Assembly (NCBI RefSeq): GCF_006539565.1
Contig: NZ_BJNG01000006.1
Coordinates: 100,446-164,445 of the forward strand
DNA: 64,000 nucleotides
Source of the DNA: Pseudonocardia hydrocarbonoxydans
GTDB taxonomy: Bacteria > Actinomycetota > Actinomycetes > Mycobacteriales > Pseudonocardiaceae
Direction: 5' to 3'
The notes beneath the pieces were generated by a model that saw only the letters and a list, made by a program, of their open reading frames with translations, made no database searches and was not told the DNA's origin. Below, piece after piece: positions 18,393 to 26,766 of this stretch. Positions within the stretch are counted from its first letter, which is position 1. Each line of letters starts with the position of its first letter. The translations under genes were made by a program, and so were the position numbers.

Positions 18393-20189
18393 GTGCGCGA
18401 GTACAGCGTTCCCGCCACCATCACCGTAGGTGACGAGGAGAATCTCGTCGACGCGGTCTACGACAACGCGGCCGCCCACGGCGCCGACGTCGTCTACCGC
18501 CGCCGGGGGGCCGACAAGCAGTGGTCCGACGTCACGTCGGCCGAGTTCGCCGAGCAGGTCACGGCCGTCGCGCGCGGGTTGATCGCGTCGGGGGTGTCCG
18601 CGGGCGACCGCGTGGCGCTGCTGTCGCGCACCCGCTACGAGTGGTCGTTGCTCGACTACGCGATCCTCGCCGTCGGCGGCGTCACCGTGCCGATCTACGA
18701 GACGTCCTCGGCCGAGCAGATCAACTGGATCCTCGACGACTCCGGCGCCGTCGGGATCGTCGTGGAGTCCCCGAAGCACCAGGTGCTCGTCGAGCAGGTG
18801 GCGCCCGGGCTGCAGACGTGGCAGATCGACGGGGGCGCAGTCGACGCGCTGACCGCCGCCGGCGCCGACACCCCCGCCGACGAGGTGCACGCCCGCCGCC
18901 GCGCGGTGCGCGCGGGCGACCTGGCCACCCTGATCTACACCTCCGGCACCACCGGGCGCCCCAAGGGCTGCGAGCTGACCCACCACAACCTGCTCACCGA
19001 GGTCCGCACGATCGCCGGGGTGTTCCCCGAGCTGCTCACCGCGGGCGGATCGGTGCTGCTGTTCCTGCCGCTCGCGCACGTGTTCGGCAAGGTCATCCAG
19101 TGCGGGGCGGTCTACACGCGCACGATCGTCGGGCACACCGCCGACGTCACCGAGCTGCTGCCCGACCTGGCCGCGTTCCGGCCGACGTTCCTGCTGGCCG
19201 TGCCGCGGGTGTTCGAGAAGGTCTACAACGGCGCGCGGCAGCGGGCCCACAACGACGGCAAGGGCAAGATCTTCGACGCCGCCGCCGACACCGCGATCGC
19301 CTGGTCCAAGGCGCAGGACACCGGCGGACCCGGCATCGCGCTGCGCGTCAAGCACGCGCTGTTCGACAAGCTCGTCTACGGCAAGCTGCGCCAGGCCGTC
19401 GGCGGCAACGTGGTGGCCGCGGTGTCCGGCTCCGCCCCGCTGGGCGCCCGTCTGGGGCACTTCTTCCGCGGTGTCGGGCTGCCGATCCTCGAGGGCTACG
19501 GCCTCACCGAGACCTCCGCGGGCATCACGGTCAACACCCTGGCCGCCCAGCGCGTCGGGAGTGTCGGGCGGCCGGTGCCCGGGCACGCCGTCCGGATCGC
19601 CGAGGACGGCGAGATCATGCTCTCGGGCCCGATCGTGTTCCGCGGGTACTGGAAGAACGAGACGGCCACCGCCGACGCGATCGAGGACGGCTGGTTCCAC
19701 AGCGGCGACATCGGCGAGCTCGACGACGCCGGGTTCCTCACCATCACCGGGCGCAAGAAGGAGATCATCGTGACGGCGGGCGGCAAGAACGTCGCCCCGG
19801 CCGTGCTGGAGGACCGCCTGCGCGCCCACCCGCTGGTCAGCCAGTGCATGGTCGTCGGCGACGCGCAGCCGTTCATCGGTGCGCTGATCACCATCGACCC
19901 GGAGGCGCTGCCCGGCTGGCGCGAGCGCAACGGCAAGCCGGCCGCCGAGGGGGTCGCCGACCTCGTCGACGACGCCGACCTGCGCGCCGAGATCTCCGCG
20001 GCGGTCGACGAGGCGAACAAGGCGGTGTCGCGCGCCGAGCAGATCCGCGAGTTCCGGATCCTGCCCGTCGACTTCACCGAGGCCGGCGGCGAGATGACCC
20101 CCACCCTGAAGGTCAAGCGGCAGGTCGTCGCGAAGACCTTCGCCGGGGACATCGCGGCCATCTACACCGGGACCACCACCGGGTCCTGA
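18393..20189 (+). CDS. fadD15: Long-chain acyl-CoA synthetase FadD15
   Basis: Activates long-chain fatty acids to acyl-CoA via an acyl-AMP. The 598 residues have the ATP/AMP motif YTSGTTGRPKG (about residues 181-191), then EGYGLTETS, YWKNETATADAIEDGWFHSGDIGELDD-type A8 region, GRKKEIIVTAGGKNV and the C-terminal lysine region TPTLKVKRQ. Starts GTG 18393 after AGGAGGA. Length and motifs match Rv2187 and the neighbouring genes agree. Peripheral membrane or cytosolic. Confidence 0.93.
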   Translation: MREYSVPATITVGDEENLVDAVYDNAAAHGADVVYRRRGADKQWSDVTSAEFAEQVTAVARGLIASGVSAGDRVALLSRTRYEWSLLDYAILAVGGVTVPIYETSSAEQINWILDDSGAVGIVVESPKHQVLVEQVAPGLQTWQIDGGAVDALTAAGADTPADEVHARRRAVRAGDLATLIYTSGTTGRPKGCELTHHNLLTEVRTIAGVFPELLTAGGSVLLFLPLAHVFGKVIQCGAVYTRTIVGHTADVTELLPDLAAFRPTFLLAVPRVFEKVYNGARQRAHNDGKGKIFDAAADTAIAWSKAQDTGGPGIALRVKHALFDKLVYGKLRQAVGGNVVAAVSGSAPLGARLGHFFRGVGLPILEGYGLTETSAGITVNTLAAQRVGSVGRPVPGHAVRIAEDGEIMLSGPIVFRGYWKNETATADAIEDGWFHSGDIGELDDAGFLTITGRKKEIIVTAGGKNVAPAVLEDRLRAHPLVSQCMVVGDAQPFIGALITIDPEALPGWRERNGKPAAEGVADLVDDADLRAEISAAVDEANKAVSRAEQIREFRILPVDFTEAGGEMTPTLKVKRQVVAKTFAGDIAAIYTGTTTGS

Positions 20190-20192
20190 CGC

Positions 20193-21326
20193 TCACCCGG
20201 GCGGGTGCAGGAGCGCGCGCAGCGTCGCCACCCGCCCGGGCCACGTCCAGTCCCGCAGCATCCGCGCCCGCCCGGCGTCGCCCATCGCGGCGGCCCGGGC
20301 GGGGTCGGCGAGCAGGCCCGTGACGGCGTCGGCGACGGCGGTGACCCGCCGGCCGTCGACGACGTGCCCGGTCACGCCCGGCCGGACGGTCTCGGGGGCG
20401 CCACCGGAGTCGCCCACCACGACCGGCAGCCCGGTCGCCGACGCCTCCAGCACCGCGATCCCGAGCCCCTCGACGTCGAGCCCGCCGCGGCGGGTGCGGC
20501 ACGGCAGCGCGAAGGCGTCCGCGACGGCGTGGTGTGCCGCCAGCTCGCCGGGCGGCACCTCGCCGGTGAACACCACGTCACCGGCGACGCCGTGCGCGGC
20601 CGCCAGCCGGTGCAGCCGTGCGGCGTCCGGGCCGTCCCCGACCAGCAGCAGGCGCGCGCCCGGCACCCGGTCCCGGACCCGCGGCCACGCCCGTACCAGC
20701 ACGTCCTGACCCTTGCGCCGCACCAGCCGGGACACGCACGCCAGCACGGGGGCGTCGCCGAGCCGGTGGCGGCGGCGCAGCCGCGCCCTGGCGGCCGGGT
20801 CGGGGGCGAACCGGACGGCGTCGATGCCCGAGGGCAGCGGCACCAGCGCCGCGGTGGGCCCGAACGCGGCGGCGGTGCGGTCGCGGGTCCAGCGCGAGAT
20901 GGTGGTCAGCGCGTCGGCGTCGGCCCCGATCCGCCCCAGCGCCTGCCGGGCGCCGGGCAGCAGCGGCCAGCCCGCCTCGTGCCCGTGCGTGCTCGCGACC
21001 ACCCGGTCGATCCCGCCGTGGCGGCGCAGCCAGGGCCCGAGCAGCGCCAGCGGGGCCGCCGCGCCGAACCAGACCGTCCGTGCACCGTGGCGGCGGGCCA
21101 GCTCCGCAGCCCGGTGCGCCACCGCGCGGCCGGGCAGCATCAGCGACGTGGTGTGCCGGTCCACGGGGTGCGGGAACGCGGCGTCGAACTCGCGGTCACC
21201 GGGCCAGGCCGGGGCGTAGACGGCCAGCTCGCCCGGCGGCAGGCGGTGGGCCAGCTCGTGGAGGTAGGTCTGGATGCCCCCGGTGCGCGGCGGGAAGTCG
21301 TTGGTCACCAGCAGGGTGCGGGGCAC
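20193..21326 (-). CDS. pimB: GDP-mannose-dependent PIM1 mannosyltransferase PimB'
   Basis: GT4 glycosyltransferase of 377 residues adding the second mannose to phosphatidylinositol monomannoside in the cytosol. N-terminal GGIQTYLHELA acceptor loop, STHGHEAGW, the donor-side block LVRRKGQDVLVRAW and the EX7E-type segment in DVEGLGIAVLEASA. GTG 21326 is fixed by a TAGCCT -10 seven bases upstream. Its synteny with Rv2188c and the presence of an mptA-like gene 16 kb upstream indicate that the organism makes PIMs and probably lipomannan. Confidence 0.92.
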   Translation of the reverse strand: MPRTLLVTNDFPPRTGGIQTYLHELAHRLPPGELAVYAPAWPGDREFDAAFPHPVDRHTTSLMLPGRAVAHRAAELARRHGARTVWFGAAAPLALLGPWLRRHGGIDRVVASTHGHEAGWPLLPGARQALGRIGADADALTTISRWTRDRTAAAFGPTAALVPLPSGIDAVRFAPDPAARARLRRRHRLGDAPVLACVSRLVRRKGQDVLVRAWPRVRDRVPGARLLLVGDGPDAARLHRLAAAHGVAGDVVFTGEVPPGELAAHHAVADAFALPCRTRRGGLDVEGLGIAVLEASATGLPVVVGDSGGAPETVRPGVTGHVVDGRRVTAVADAVTGLLADPARAAAMGDAGRARMLRDWTWPGRVATLRALLHPPG

Positions 21327-21333
21327 GCCGGGA

Positions 21334-21339
21334 AGGCTA
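21334..21339 (-). promoter_or_regulatory. Leaderless promoter -10 (TAGCCT) of pimB'
   Basis: TAGCCT on the minus strand is followed by 7 nt and the GTG at 21326. Confidence 0.6.
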
Positions 21340-21400
21340 GGGGCCCGGACGGCGGCCGGTGGACCCGACCGCCGCCCGCACCCCGGGGAGCGGACGTGGT

Positions 21401-21962
21401 CTAGATGCGGCGGGCGCCGCTGAACGCGCTGCTCGACACGGTGGCGTACTTGACGACGTCACCGGTCTGCGGAGCGTTGATCATCTTGCCGTCGCCGGCG
21501 TAGATGCCGACGTGGCTGACGGGGCTGTAGTAGAAGACCAGGTCGCCGGGGCGCATGTCGTCCCAGGCCACCGCCCGGCCGACCCGCGCCTGCTGCGACG
21601 ACGAACGCGGCAGCGTGACGCCGGCCTCGGAGAACGCCCACGAGCGAGCACGTCGACCTGCTGACGGTACTGCTTCCGGCCCGGGCGGCGTCGGCGGCCT
21701 GGCCGGCGGGCTCGACGGCCGCGGTCATCCGCGCGAGCTCGTCCTGGCGGGCGGTGAGCTCGTCGTTCGCCGCGTGCCACTCCACGGTGAGGGCCTCGGC
21801 CTCGCGCTGCACCTGCTCCAGGGCGGTGGCGGCGTCGGCGGCGTTGTCCGGGGGTGCGGGCTGCGCGGCGGCCGGTGCGACCCCGAGCGTCGGGGCCAGC
21901 GCCCCGGCCAGCAGCATCGCCGGCACCGCCGACACACCGGGCCGGGTACCGCCGGGTGACAC
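21401..21962 (-). pseudogene. NlpC/P60 cell-wall hydrolase (RipC/Rv2190c-like), internally deleted
   Basis: The reading from GTG 21962 gives a signal peptide (LLAGALAPTLGVAPAAAQ) and a coiled-coil start (ALEQVQREAEALTVEWHAAN). It then loses frame around 21670-21690; one other frame reads KQYRQQVDVLAR, and a third reads the end of an NlpC/P60 domain (AFSEAGVTLPR, WDDMRPGDLVFYY, HVGIYAGDGKMINAP, then stop at 21401). The part that should hold the rest of the coiled coil and the catalytic DCSG cysteine is absent. The total is only ~560 bp against about 1 kb normally. GAAGGAGA precedes the start. This deletion cannot be a single-base error; a misassembly is the main alternative. Confidence 0.8.
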
Positions 21963-22233
21963 CACGCGGACGCGTCTCCTTCGTCTGCACCATCGATCGC
22001 AACCGTGCGCGCGATCGCTCACCCTTACGGGCTAACAACGCTCGCCGAACGGCGTAACGTTGGTGACCGTGCGTCGACATTCGCGTTCGAATGGCTGACG
22101 GTCCGCACGGCTCCGGGAAGGTTACGGAGACGACCGGGGGACGTCCACCAAGGGGGTGCCCCGGCGTGGCGCGGTCGACACGCCCCGCGAGGGCGACGCC
22201 GACCAGCGGGAACCGTTCGGTAACGGCGTGATG

Positions 22234-22524
22234 TCACCCGACGTCACGGCCCGCTCCCCCGCCGTGGCCGGGGCCGGTCGTCCACCGATGCGGCGCGGCC
22301 ACCAGCCGCAATCTCGGCACCAGGCCTTGATCGGCGAGCACATCGAGGGCACGGCGCTCCGGTGCGTCGAGCTGCACCGTGGACGCGCCGGGCGGTCCGC
22401 CGTCCGCCCCCGCGGCGTCGTCGCCGCCCCGCCGGGGCACCGTGGGCACCCCCAGCAGCACCCCGATCACGCAGTCGCCGCAGGCGTCGCCCCGGACCTC
22501 GCAGCTGTCGCAGTCGACGATCAT
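22234..22524 (-). CDS. Small cysteine-rich conserved protein (96 aa)
   Basis: Begins MIVDCDSCEVRGDACGDCVIG: four cysteines in CxxC-x6-CxxC spacing, suggesting a zinc or Fe-S site. The block DAPERRALDVLADQGLVPRLRLV follows. GAGGGGAG is well placed before ATG 22524. I recognise the pattern as a common hypothetical protein of Pseudonocardiaceae, often near NlpC/P60 genes, without known function. The Gly/Ala-rich linker is low complexity. Confidence 0.8.
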   Translation of the reverse strand: MIVDCDSCEVRGDACGDCVIGVLLGVPTVPRRGGDDAAGADGGPPGASTVQLDAPERRALDVLADQGLVPRLRLVAAPHRWTTGPGHGGGAGRDVG

Positions 22525-22635
22525 GTCGCTCCCCTCGCGGACGGTGGCTCGTGCTCCGCCACGCTAGGGACGACCCCTGACATTGAAGATGTAGGTGCCC
22601 CGGCAGGTCGTGACTCAACCCCTGTCTGTCCTCAC

Positions 22636-22660
22636 GGACCGACCTTGGATCGGTCGGTCC
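22636..22660. repeat. Perfect 9-bp inverted repeat with 7-nt loop
   Basis: GGACCGACC and GGTCGGTCC flank TTGGATC. It lies between the small Cys-rich gene and the IS110 remnant. It could be an operator, a hairpin terminator without U-tract, or a relic of the element end. Confidence 0.5.
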
Positions 22661-22751
22661 GGCCTGCTGGAGTCCCGCTCGCCGGCAGGGCGGACATGAC
22701 CTGATAGGAGCCTGGCGAGCGTCTCATCCTGTCTGCTCGCCCGACCGGCGT

Positions 22752-23130
22752 CGACCTCCAGTGCGACGACCATCCAACGCCCGCCGCTCGGCGGTCAAGG
22801 CCGCGACCGCGGCGATGAACCAGATCCACGCCCTACTGGTCACCGCACCCGTCGCGGTCCGCGAGCACTACCGCAGGCTCACCGCTGCCCGCCTGGTCGA
22901 CGCCCTGGCGGGCGCCCGGCCCGACCCCCACACCGGTACCGCCCGGGTCGTGCTGGGCGCGTTGCGGACACTCGCCCAGCGCCACCAGTTCCTCACCCCC
23001 CAGGCCGGCGAGCTGCAAGAACACCTCCGGGAGCTGGTCGCCGAGCTCAACCCGACCCTGCTCGCCGCCCACGGCGTCGACCTTGCGGCGCTGTTGATCG
23101 CCGTCCACCCTCGAAGCGACCGGCCACGAC
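22752..23130 (+). mobile_element. IS110-family transposase remnant
   Basis: The plus frame reads RRSAVKAATAAMNQIHALLV, RLVDALAGARPDPHTGTARV, LRTLAQRHQFLTPQ and LVAELNPTLLAAHGVD, the middle region of an IS110/IS1111 transposase just before the C-terminal serine-containing domain. No DEDD N-terminal domain precedes it and the frame degenerates after about 23110. Both ends are missing, so it is a dead fragment. It marks the boundary between the conserved block and the accessory region. Confidence 0.8.
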
Positions 23131-23191
23131 ACCGGCGCCGGCGGCCAGGGCTGCGGCGGTACCTCCGGCGACGAGCACCGCGGGTCGACGG

Positions 23192-23806
23192 TCATCGGTG
23201 CACCGCCCGGCGGCGCCTGAGCAGCTCCACACCGAGCGGGACGAGCGAGGCGACGACGATCAGGCCCACGATCGGCAGCAGGTAGCGATCGACCCCGGGA
23301 ACGGCGGTGCCGAGCAGGTGCCCGGCGAGGACGAGACCGACGGTCCACACCAGGCCGCCGATCACCTGCCAGACCAGGAAGACCCGGGCAGGGGTGCCGA
23401 GTGCGCCGGCCATCGGGTTGAGGACGGTGCGGACGACCGGGACGAAGCGGGCCAGGACGATGGCGCGCCGGTGCCCGTAGGCGTCGAGCAGCCGCTGCGA
23501 ACGGTCCATCGCGGCAACCAGGCCCGGCCGGGTGGCGCGGTGCCGCAGGGCCGTGCCGGCCCGGCGACCGATGAGGTAACCGGTCTGCGCTCCGAGCAGC
23601 GCGCCGGAGGCGGCGGCGATCAGGACGGCGGGCAAGGGCAGCGCGGTGGCCCCGACGGTCGTCGAGGTCAGCAGCCCGGCGGTGAACAGCAGGGAGTCGC
23701 CGGGCAGGAAGAAGCCGACGAGCAGGCCGGTCTCGGCGAACAGGATGACGAACACGCCGATGACACCGAAAGTGGCGAGCAGGGTGGCGGGATCGAGGAA
23801 CGGCAC
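23192..23806 (-). CDS. DedA-family membrane protein
   Basis: 204 residues with several hydrophobic segments. Family motifs: FAETGLLVGFFLPGDSLLF, GAQTGYLIGRRAG, and ARFVPVVRTVLNPMAGALG with the conserved F/W-x-R-x(3)-R core. DedA proteins recycle undecaprenyl phosphate or move lipids across the membrane. GTG 23806 follows GAAGGA. Downstream of and on the same strand as the phosphodiester glycosidase gene with a 26-bp gap, so they probably form one operon under the DR box at 25010. Confidence 0.9.
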   Translation of the reverse strand: MPFLDPATLLATFGVIGVFVILFAETGLLVGFFLPGDSLLFTAGLLTSTTVGATALPLPAVLIAAASGALLGAQTGYLIGRRAGTALRHRATRPGLVAAMDRSQRLLDAYGHRRAIVLARFVPVVRTVLNPMAGALGTPARVFLVWQVIGGLVWTVGLVLAGHLLGTAVPGVDRYLLPIVGLIVVASLVPLGVELLRRRRAVHR

Positions 23807-23832
23807 AGGGGTCCTTCCCGGACGTACAGGGT

Positions 23833-24975
23833 TCAGCGGAGGGTGATGGCCACGAAGTCGCGCTGGTCGGGTACCAGGTAGCGGTCGGCCGGGCCGGGCA
23901 TGTTCGGCAGCAGCTTCGTCGCCGTGCTCAGCGCGCCCGACGGGTCGTGCCGGTATGTGAACAGGTCGACCATGTTGTCGTGGATGTCGAGCTCCATGCC
24001 CGTGACCGCGCCCGCCCGGGTGAGGGCGTCCGCGAGTGAGGCGAGGGTGAGGTCCTTGCCCCCGACGTAGATCAGGTTGCCGGCGGCGTCGGTGCCCAGG
24101 CCGGACCGCCACGTGTACTGCAGCTGGTTGCGCGCGCTCCCCCACGTCCCGAAGGCGTTGACGTCGAGCCCCGGCACGGGCCGGCCGCCGTCGACGATCA
24201 GGTCGAGGTTCTGGCGCACGGTGACCACGTCCGGCCCGGCGGTGACGTCGCGTCCCCACCGGCCGATCGTGGCTGTGCCGTCCCGGTGGATGACCAGCGA
24301 GGCGGCTCCGTCCCGCAGCGGCACGCGGACCTGCCCGTCGGCGTAGTAGCCGCCGTTCGCATCCTTCATCTTGAAGCCGGAGTTGAACGTCGCGACCAGC
24401 GCAGAGCGGGCGACCGCGGGGACCTGGGCACCCTCGGGCCCGGCGGACCCGGTGGGCTCGCGGGTGCCGGCGATGACCTGGGTGCGGGTCAGGCCCTGGT
24501 CGAAACGGGCGACCCCGGCGACGACGCTGGGGTGCTGCGGATCGGGCCGGATGAACGTGGTGTAGACGGCGGGGGTGCCGCCGGGTGCGGCCTGCCCGGC
24601 GGTCCAGACGCCCTCGCCGGGAACGGGTGTCGCTCCCTGCAGCACGGGCAGCGGTGCCGGCGCGGGCGCGGCCGACGAGGTGGCGGACGGCCGGGGCAAC
24701 CCGGCCGGATCGGGCGCGGTGGCTGTCGGCCCCTGGCGATACCAGATGCTCTCGACCAGGTCCACCAGCCCCCCGCCGCCGTTGTCGCGGACCCACTCGA
24801 CGGTGCGGACCGCGAAGCTGGCGTTGCCGGGGTAGGTCAGGGCCTGGGTGTAGGACGCGAGAGGCCAGATGGACAGTGCGACCACGGCCGCCGCGACCCA
24901 ACGCCTGCGACGGTTCGGCCGGGGCGGCGGGGGCGGGGGCGTGTCGATGGGACGTTCCGGAGCGGTGGTGGTCAT
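23833..24975 (-). CDS. Membrane-anchored phosphodiester glycosidase (NAGPA domain) protein
   Basis: 380 residues. A proline/arginine-rich cytosolic tail precedes one membrane segment (about 27-47), then a linker and the NAGPA-like domain (about 120-380) containing SALVATFNSGFKMKDANGGY, GRWGRDV and GMELDIHDNMVDLFTY. The human relative uncovers mannose-6-phosphate; bacterial members act outside the membrane on phosphodiester-linked glycans such as wall polymers (inference). First gene of an operon with DedA. Two DR boxes lie in the divergent promoter region with yggT. Confidence 0.85.
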   Translation of the reverse strand: MTTTAPERPIDTPPPPPPRPNRRRRWVAAAVVALSIWPLASYTQALTYPGNASFAVRTVEWVRDNGGGGLVDLVESIWYRQGPTATAPDPAGLPRPSATSSAAPAPAPLPVLQGATPVPGEGVWTAGQAAPGGTPAVYTTFIRPDPQHPSVVAGVARFDQGLTRTQVIAGTREPTGSAGPEGAQVPAVARSALVATFNSGFKMKDANGGYYADGQVRVPLRDGAASLVIHRDGTATIGRWGRDVTAGPDVVTVRQNLDLIVDGGRPVPGLDVNAFGTWGSARNQLQYTWRSGLGTDAAGNLIYVGGKDLTLASLADALTRAGAVTGMELDIHDNMVDLFTYRHDPSGALSTATKLLPNMPGPADRYLVPDQRDFVAITLR

Positions 24976-25009
24976 GGTCGCGACGCTAGGAGCGAGATCC
25001 TCTGCGGTC

Positions 25010-25025
25010 GCCCTGCGGACGGTTA
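25010..25025 (-). promoter_or_regulatory. DR box 2, weaker copy (TAACC-GTCCGC-AGGGC)
   Basis: Matches the window's DR element in its GTCCGC core and 11-bp layout, 35-50 nt upstream of the glycosidase-dedA operon start. Confidence 0.4.
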
Positions 25026-25053
25026 GCGGACGGCCAGACGGCCCGGGGGCGAC

Positions 25054-25069
25054 TCAGCGTCCTCTCAAC
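25054..25069 (+). promoter_or_regulatory. DR box 1 (TCAGC-GTCCTC-TCAAC)
   Basis: Direct repeat with 11-bp periodicity, 57-72 nt before the yggT start. It is identical over all 16 bases to DR box 10 at 59409. Layout typical of OmpR/PhoB-class regulators. Confidence 0.65.
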
Positions 25070-25125
25070 CACGGAGTCCGACGCTGGAGGCACGGCGAGA
25101 TCCGCCCGGACGGAAGGGGAACGGC

Positions 25126-25407
25126 ATGAGCGCGATCGGGATCGTGTTGTCCACGGTGCTGCTGGTCTTCCAGCTGCTCCTGGTGGCCCGGGTGGTGGCG
25201 GACTGGATCGGAGTGCTGGCCGGCGGCCCGGAGCCGGCGTGGCGCAGCGGGTTGCGACGGGTCACTCACGCCACCACCGAGCCGGTGCTGGCACCGGTGC
25301 GGCGGGTGCTGCGGCCGGTCCGGATCGGGTCAGTATGCCTGGACCTGGCGCTGCCGGCGGTGCTGCTGGTCGTGATCCTGCTGCGTCAGCTGGCCCTGGG
25401 TCTCTAG
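25126..25407 (+). CDS. YggT-family membrane protein
   Basis: 93 residues with two hydrophobic segments (IVLSTVLLVFQLLLVARVVADW and DLALPAVLLVVILLRQLALG) joined by a loop containing TEPVLAPVRRVLRPVR, the YggT signature. Function is unclear; family members are often near cell-division genes, not here. GGAAGGGGAA precedes ATG 25126. Single gene with a DR box upstream and a hairpin terminator downstream. Confidence 0.87.
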   Translation: MSAIGIVLSTVLLVFQLLLVARVVADWIGVLAGGPEPAWRSGLRRVTHATTEPVLAPVRRVLRPVRIGSVCLDLALPAVLLVVILLRQLALGL

Positions 25408-25429
25408 CCAGTCGACGCCCGTTCATCAC

Positions 25430-25461
25430 GTGGCCCGCCACCTGATCAGGTGGCGGGCCAC
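25430..25461. terminator. Perfect 32-bp palindrome, bidirectional terminator
   Basis: Stem GTGGCCCGCCACCT pairs with its exact complement across a GATC centre. It sits between the convergent yggT and acidic-protein genes, so it probably ends both transcripts. No U-tract, as usual in high-GC actinobacteria. Confidence 0.8.
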
Positions 25462-25487
25462 GGATGCGTCGACCGGTGGGTCTGGAG

Positions 25488-25919
25488 CTACCTGGCGGTC
25501 GCCGAGGAGGCCGGCTCGTCGGCGTGGTTGCCCTCGTCGCCGGTCGCCTCGTGCTGGACGTTGTCGTTGTCCGGCCCGCCGGCGGTCTCGCCCGCCTCCG
25601 GGGCCTCCGGTCCCTCGGCCGCCTCGCTCTGCGGGCTGTCGGGGGTGTCGCCCGGTTCGGGAGCGTCGGTGCCCCCGTTGTCCGTGCCGTTGTGCCCGGC
25701 TGTGCCCGGCCGGTCGGGGGTGTCACCGGGCTCGGGCGTGTCTGTCGTGGGGCCGGCCTGTCCGCCGAGCTGGGGGTTCGGGGACGACGCGACCGCGGCC
25801 TGGGTGGCCACGGTCTTCGCCGCGGGAGCCGGGGTGGATGCCAGCGCCGTGCCCGCCCCCAACCCACCGAGGGCCAGGACGGCGAGCGCGCCGACCGCCA
25901 CCTTCTGCTTGATGTCCAC
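25488..25919 (-). CDS. Exported acidic protein with PEPGDTPD repeats
   Basis: 143 residues. Signal peptide QKVAVGALAVLALGGLGAGT ending near ALAST. The mature part is strongly acidic and low-complexity, with two APEPGDTPD-type repeats (TPEPGDTPD and APEPGDTPD) and many Asp/Glu/Gly/Ser. No PepSY block is evident, although its composition resembles the tail of the PepSY protein at 57171. The GTG at 25919 has an excellent AAGGAGGA site 5 nt upstream. Divergent from the response regulator gene, with DR box 3 between them. Possibly an envelope-stress output or metal sponge; unknown. Confidence 0.75.
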   Translation of the reverse strand: MDIKQKVAVGALAVLALGGLGAGTALASTPAPAAKTVATQAAVASSPNPQLGGQAGPTTDTPEPGDTPDRPGTAGHNGTDNGGTDAPEPGDTPDSPQSEAAEGPEAPEAGETAGGPDNDNVQHEATGDEGNHADEPASSATAR

Positions 25920-25975
25920 GATTCCTCCTTGTCGCCGGTGTCGGTCACCGGCGGTCCCGAGGCTGTCGGTCGGTC

Positions 25976-25991
25976 CCTGTACGGACGCTGA
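25976..25991 (-). promoter_or_regulatory. DR box 3 (TCAGC-GTCCGT-ACAGG)
   Basis: Minus-strand direct repeat, 57-72 nt before the acidic-protein start and 80-95 nt before the divergent response regulator start. Confidence 0.65.
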
Positions 25992-26057
25992 GAGGAGCCG
26001 GCTCCTCACCGCCCACAGGTGCGCTCGTGTCCTGACCGGCGGTTCACCGGACGGGGA

Positions 26058-26063
26058 TAGTCT
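26058..26063 (+). promoter_or_regulatory. Leaderless promoter -10 (TAGTCT) of the first two-component system
   Basis: TAGTCT is followed by 7 nt and the GTG at 26071; no Shine-Dalgarno. Same hexamer and spacing as aroG. Confidence 0.65.
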
Positions 26064-26070
26064 CGCCCCC

Positions 26071-26757
26071 GTGAGCCCTCGGGTGCTGGTGGTGGAGGAC
26101 GACGACCTGATCGGTCCCGGCCTGCTGCGCGCGCTGAAGGCCGGCGGCTACGACGCCGAGCGGGTGGACGACGGCACCGCCGCGTTGGACCGGGTCCGCG
26201 CCGGAGCCGTCGACCTGGTGCTCCTCGACCTCGGGCTTCCCGACGCCGACGGCATCGATGTCGCCCGCGAGATGCTGACGGCACAGCCCGGTCTGCCGAT
26301 CGTGATGCTCACCGCCCGCAGCGAGGAGTCCGACGTGGTGGCGGGCCTGCACGCCGGGGCGGTCGACTACGTCACGAAGCCGTTCCGGCTCGCCGAGCTG
26401 CTCGCTCGGGTACAGGCGCACCTGCGGGCGGCACGGGAGCGCGGCGAGCTGGAGCAAACGGCGGTCGCGGGGGACCTGCGGGTGGATCTGGCCGCCCGGC
26501 GGACCTGGGTGGGGGCCGACGAGGTCGACCTGCGGGCCAAGGAGTTCGACCTGCTGGCCCGGCTGATCAGGTCGGCGGGCACCGTCGTGACGCGGGAGCA
26601 GCTGATGGCCGACGTGTGGGACGAGCACTGGTTCGGCCCGACGAAGACTCTCGACGTGCACGTGGCGAGCCTGCGCCGCAGACTCGGCGAACGGCCGGGT
26701 ATGCCCAGCCGGATCACGGCGCTACGCGGGGTCGGCTACCGGCTCGAGACGGGCTGA
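26071..26757 (+). CDS. OmpR-family response regulator (system 1)
   Basis: 228 residues. Receiver domain with acidic pocket EDDD (9-12), phospho-acceptor Asp53 in LVLLDLGLPDADG and Lys103 in VTKPF. C-terminal winged helix (about 130-226) with VDLRAKEFDLLARLI and ITALRGVGYRLE. All key residues are intact. Followed 9 bp later by its histidine kinase. DR box 3 lies upstream, so autoregulation is plausible. It is a candidate binder of the DR boxes because OmpR-type regulators bind direct repeats at one helical turn. Confidence 0.93.
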   Translation: MSPRVLVVEDDDLIGPGLLRALKAGGYDAERVDDGTAALDRVRAGAVDLVLLDLGLPDADGIDVAREMLTAQPGLPIVMLTARSEESDVVAGLHAGAVDYVTKPFRLAELLARVQAHLRAARERGELEQTAVAGDLRVDLAARRTWVGADEVDLRAKEFDLLARLIRSAGTVVTREQLMADVWDEHWFGPTKTLDVHVASLRRRLGERPGMPSRITALRGVGYRLETG

Positions 26758-26766
26758 GGCCACCGC

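Noticed and set aside
21963..22233. Possible c-di-AMP (ydaO-type) riboswitch or MtrA site upstream of the NlpC/P60 gene
   Set aside because: Such elements are expected before this gene family and several GTTAC-like words are present, but I could not match the conserved riboswitch blocks or the spaced direct repeat by eye. A covariance-model search would decide.
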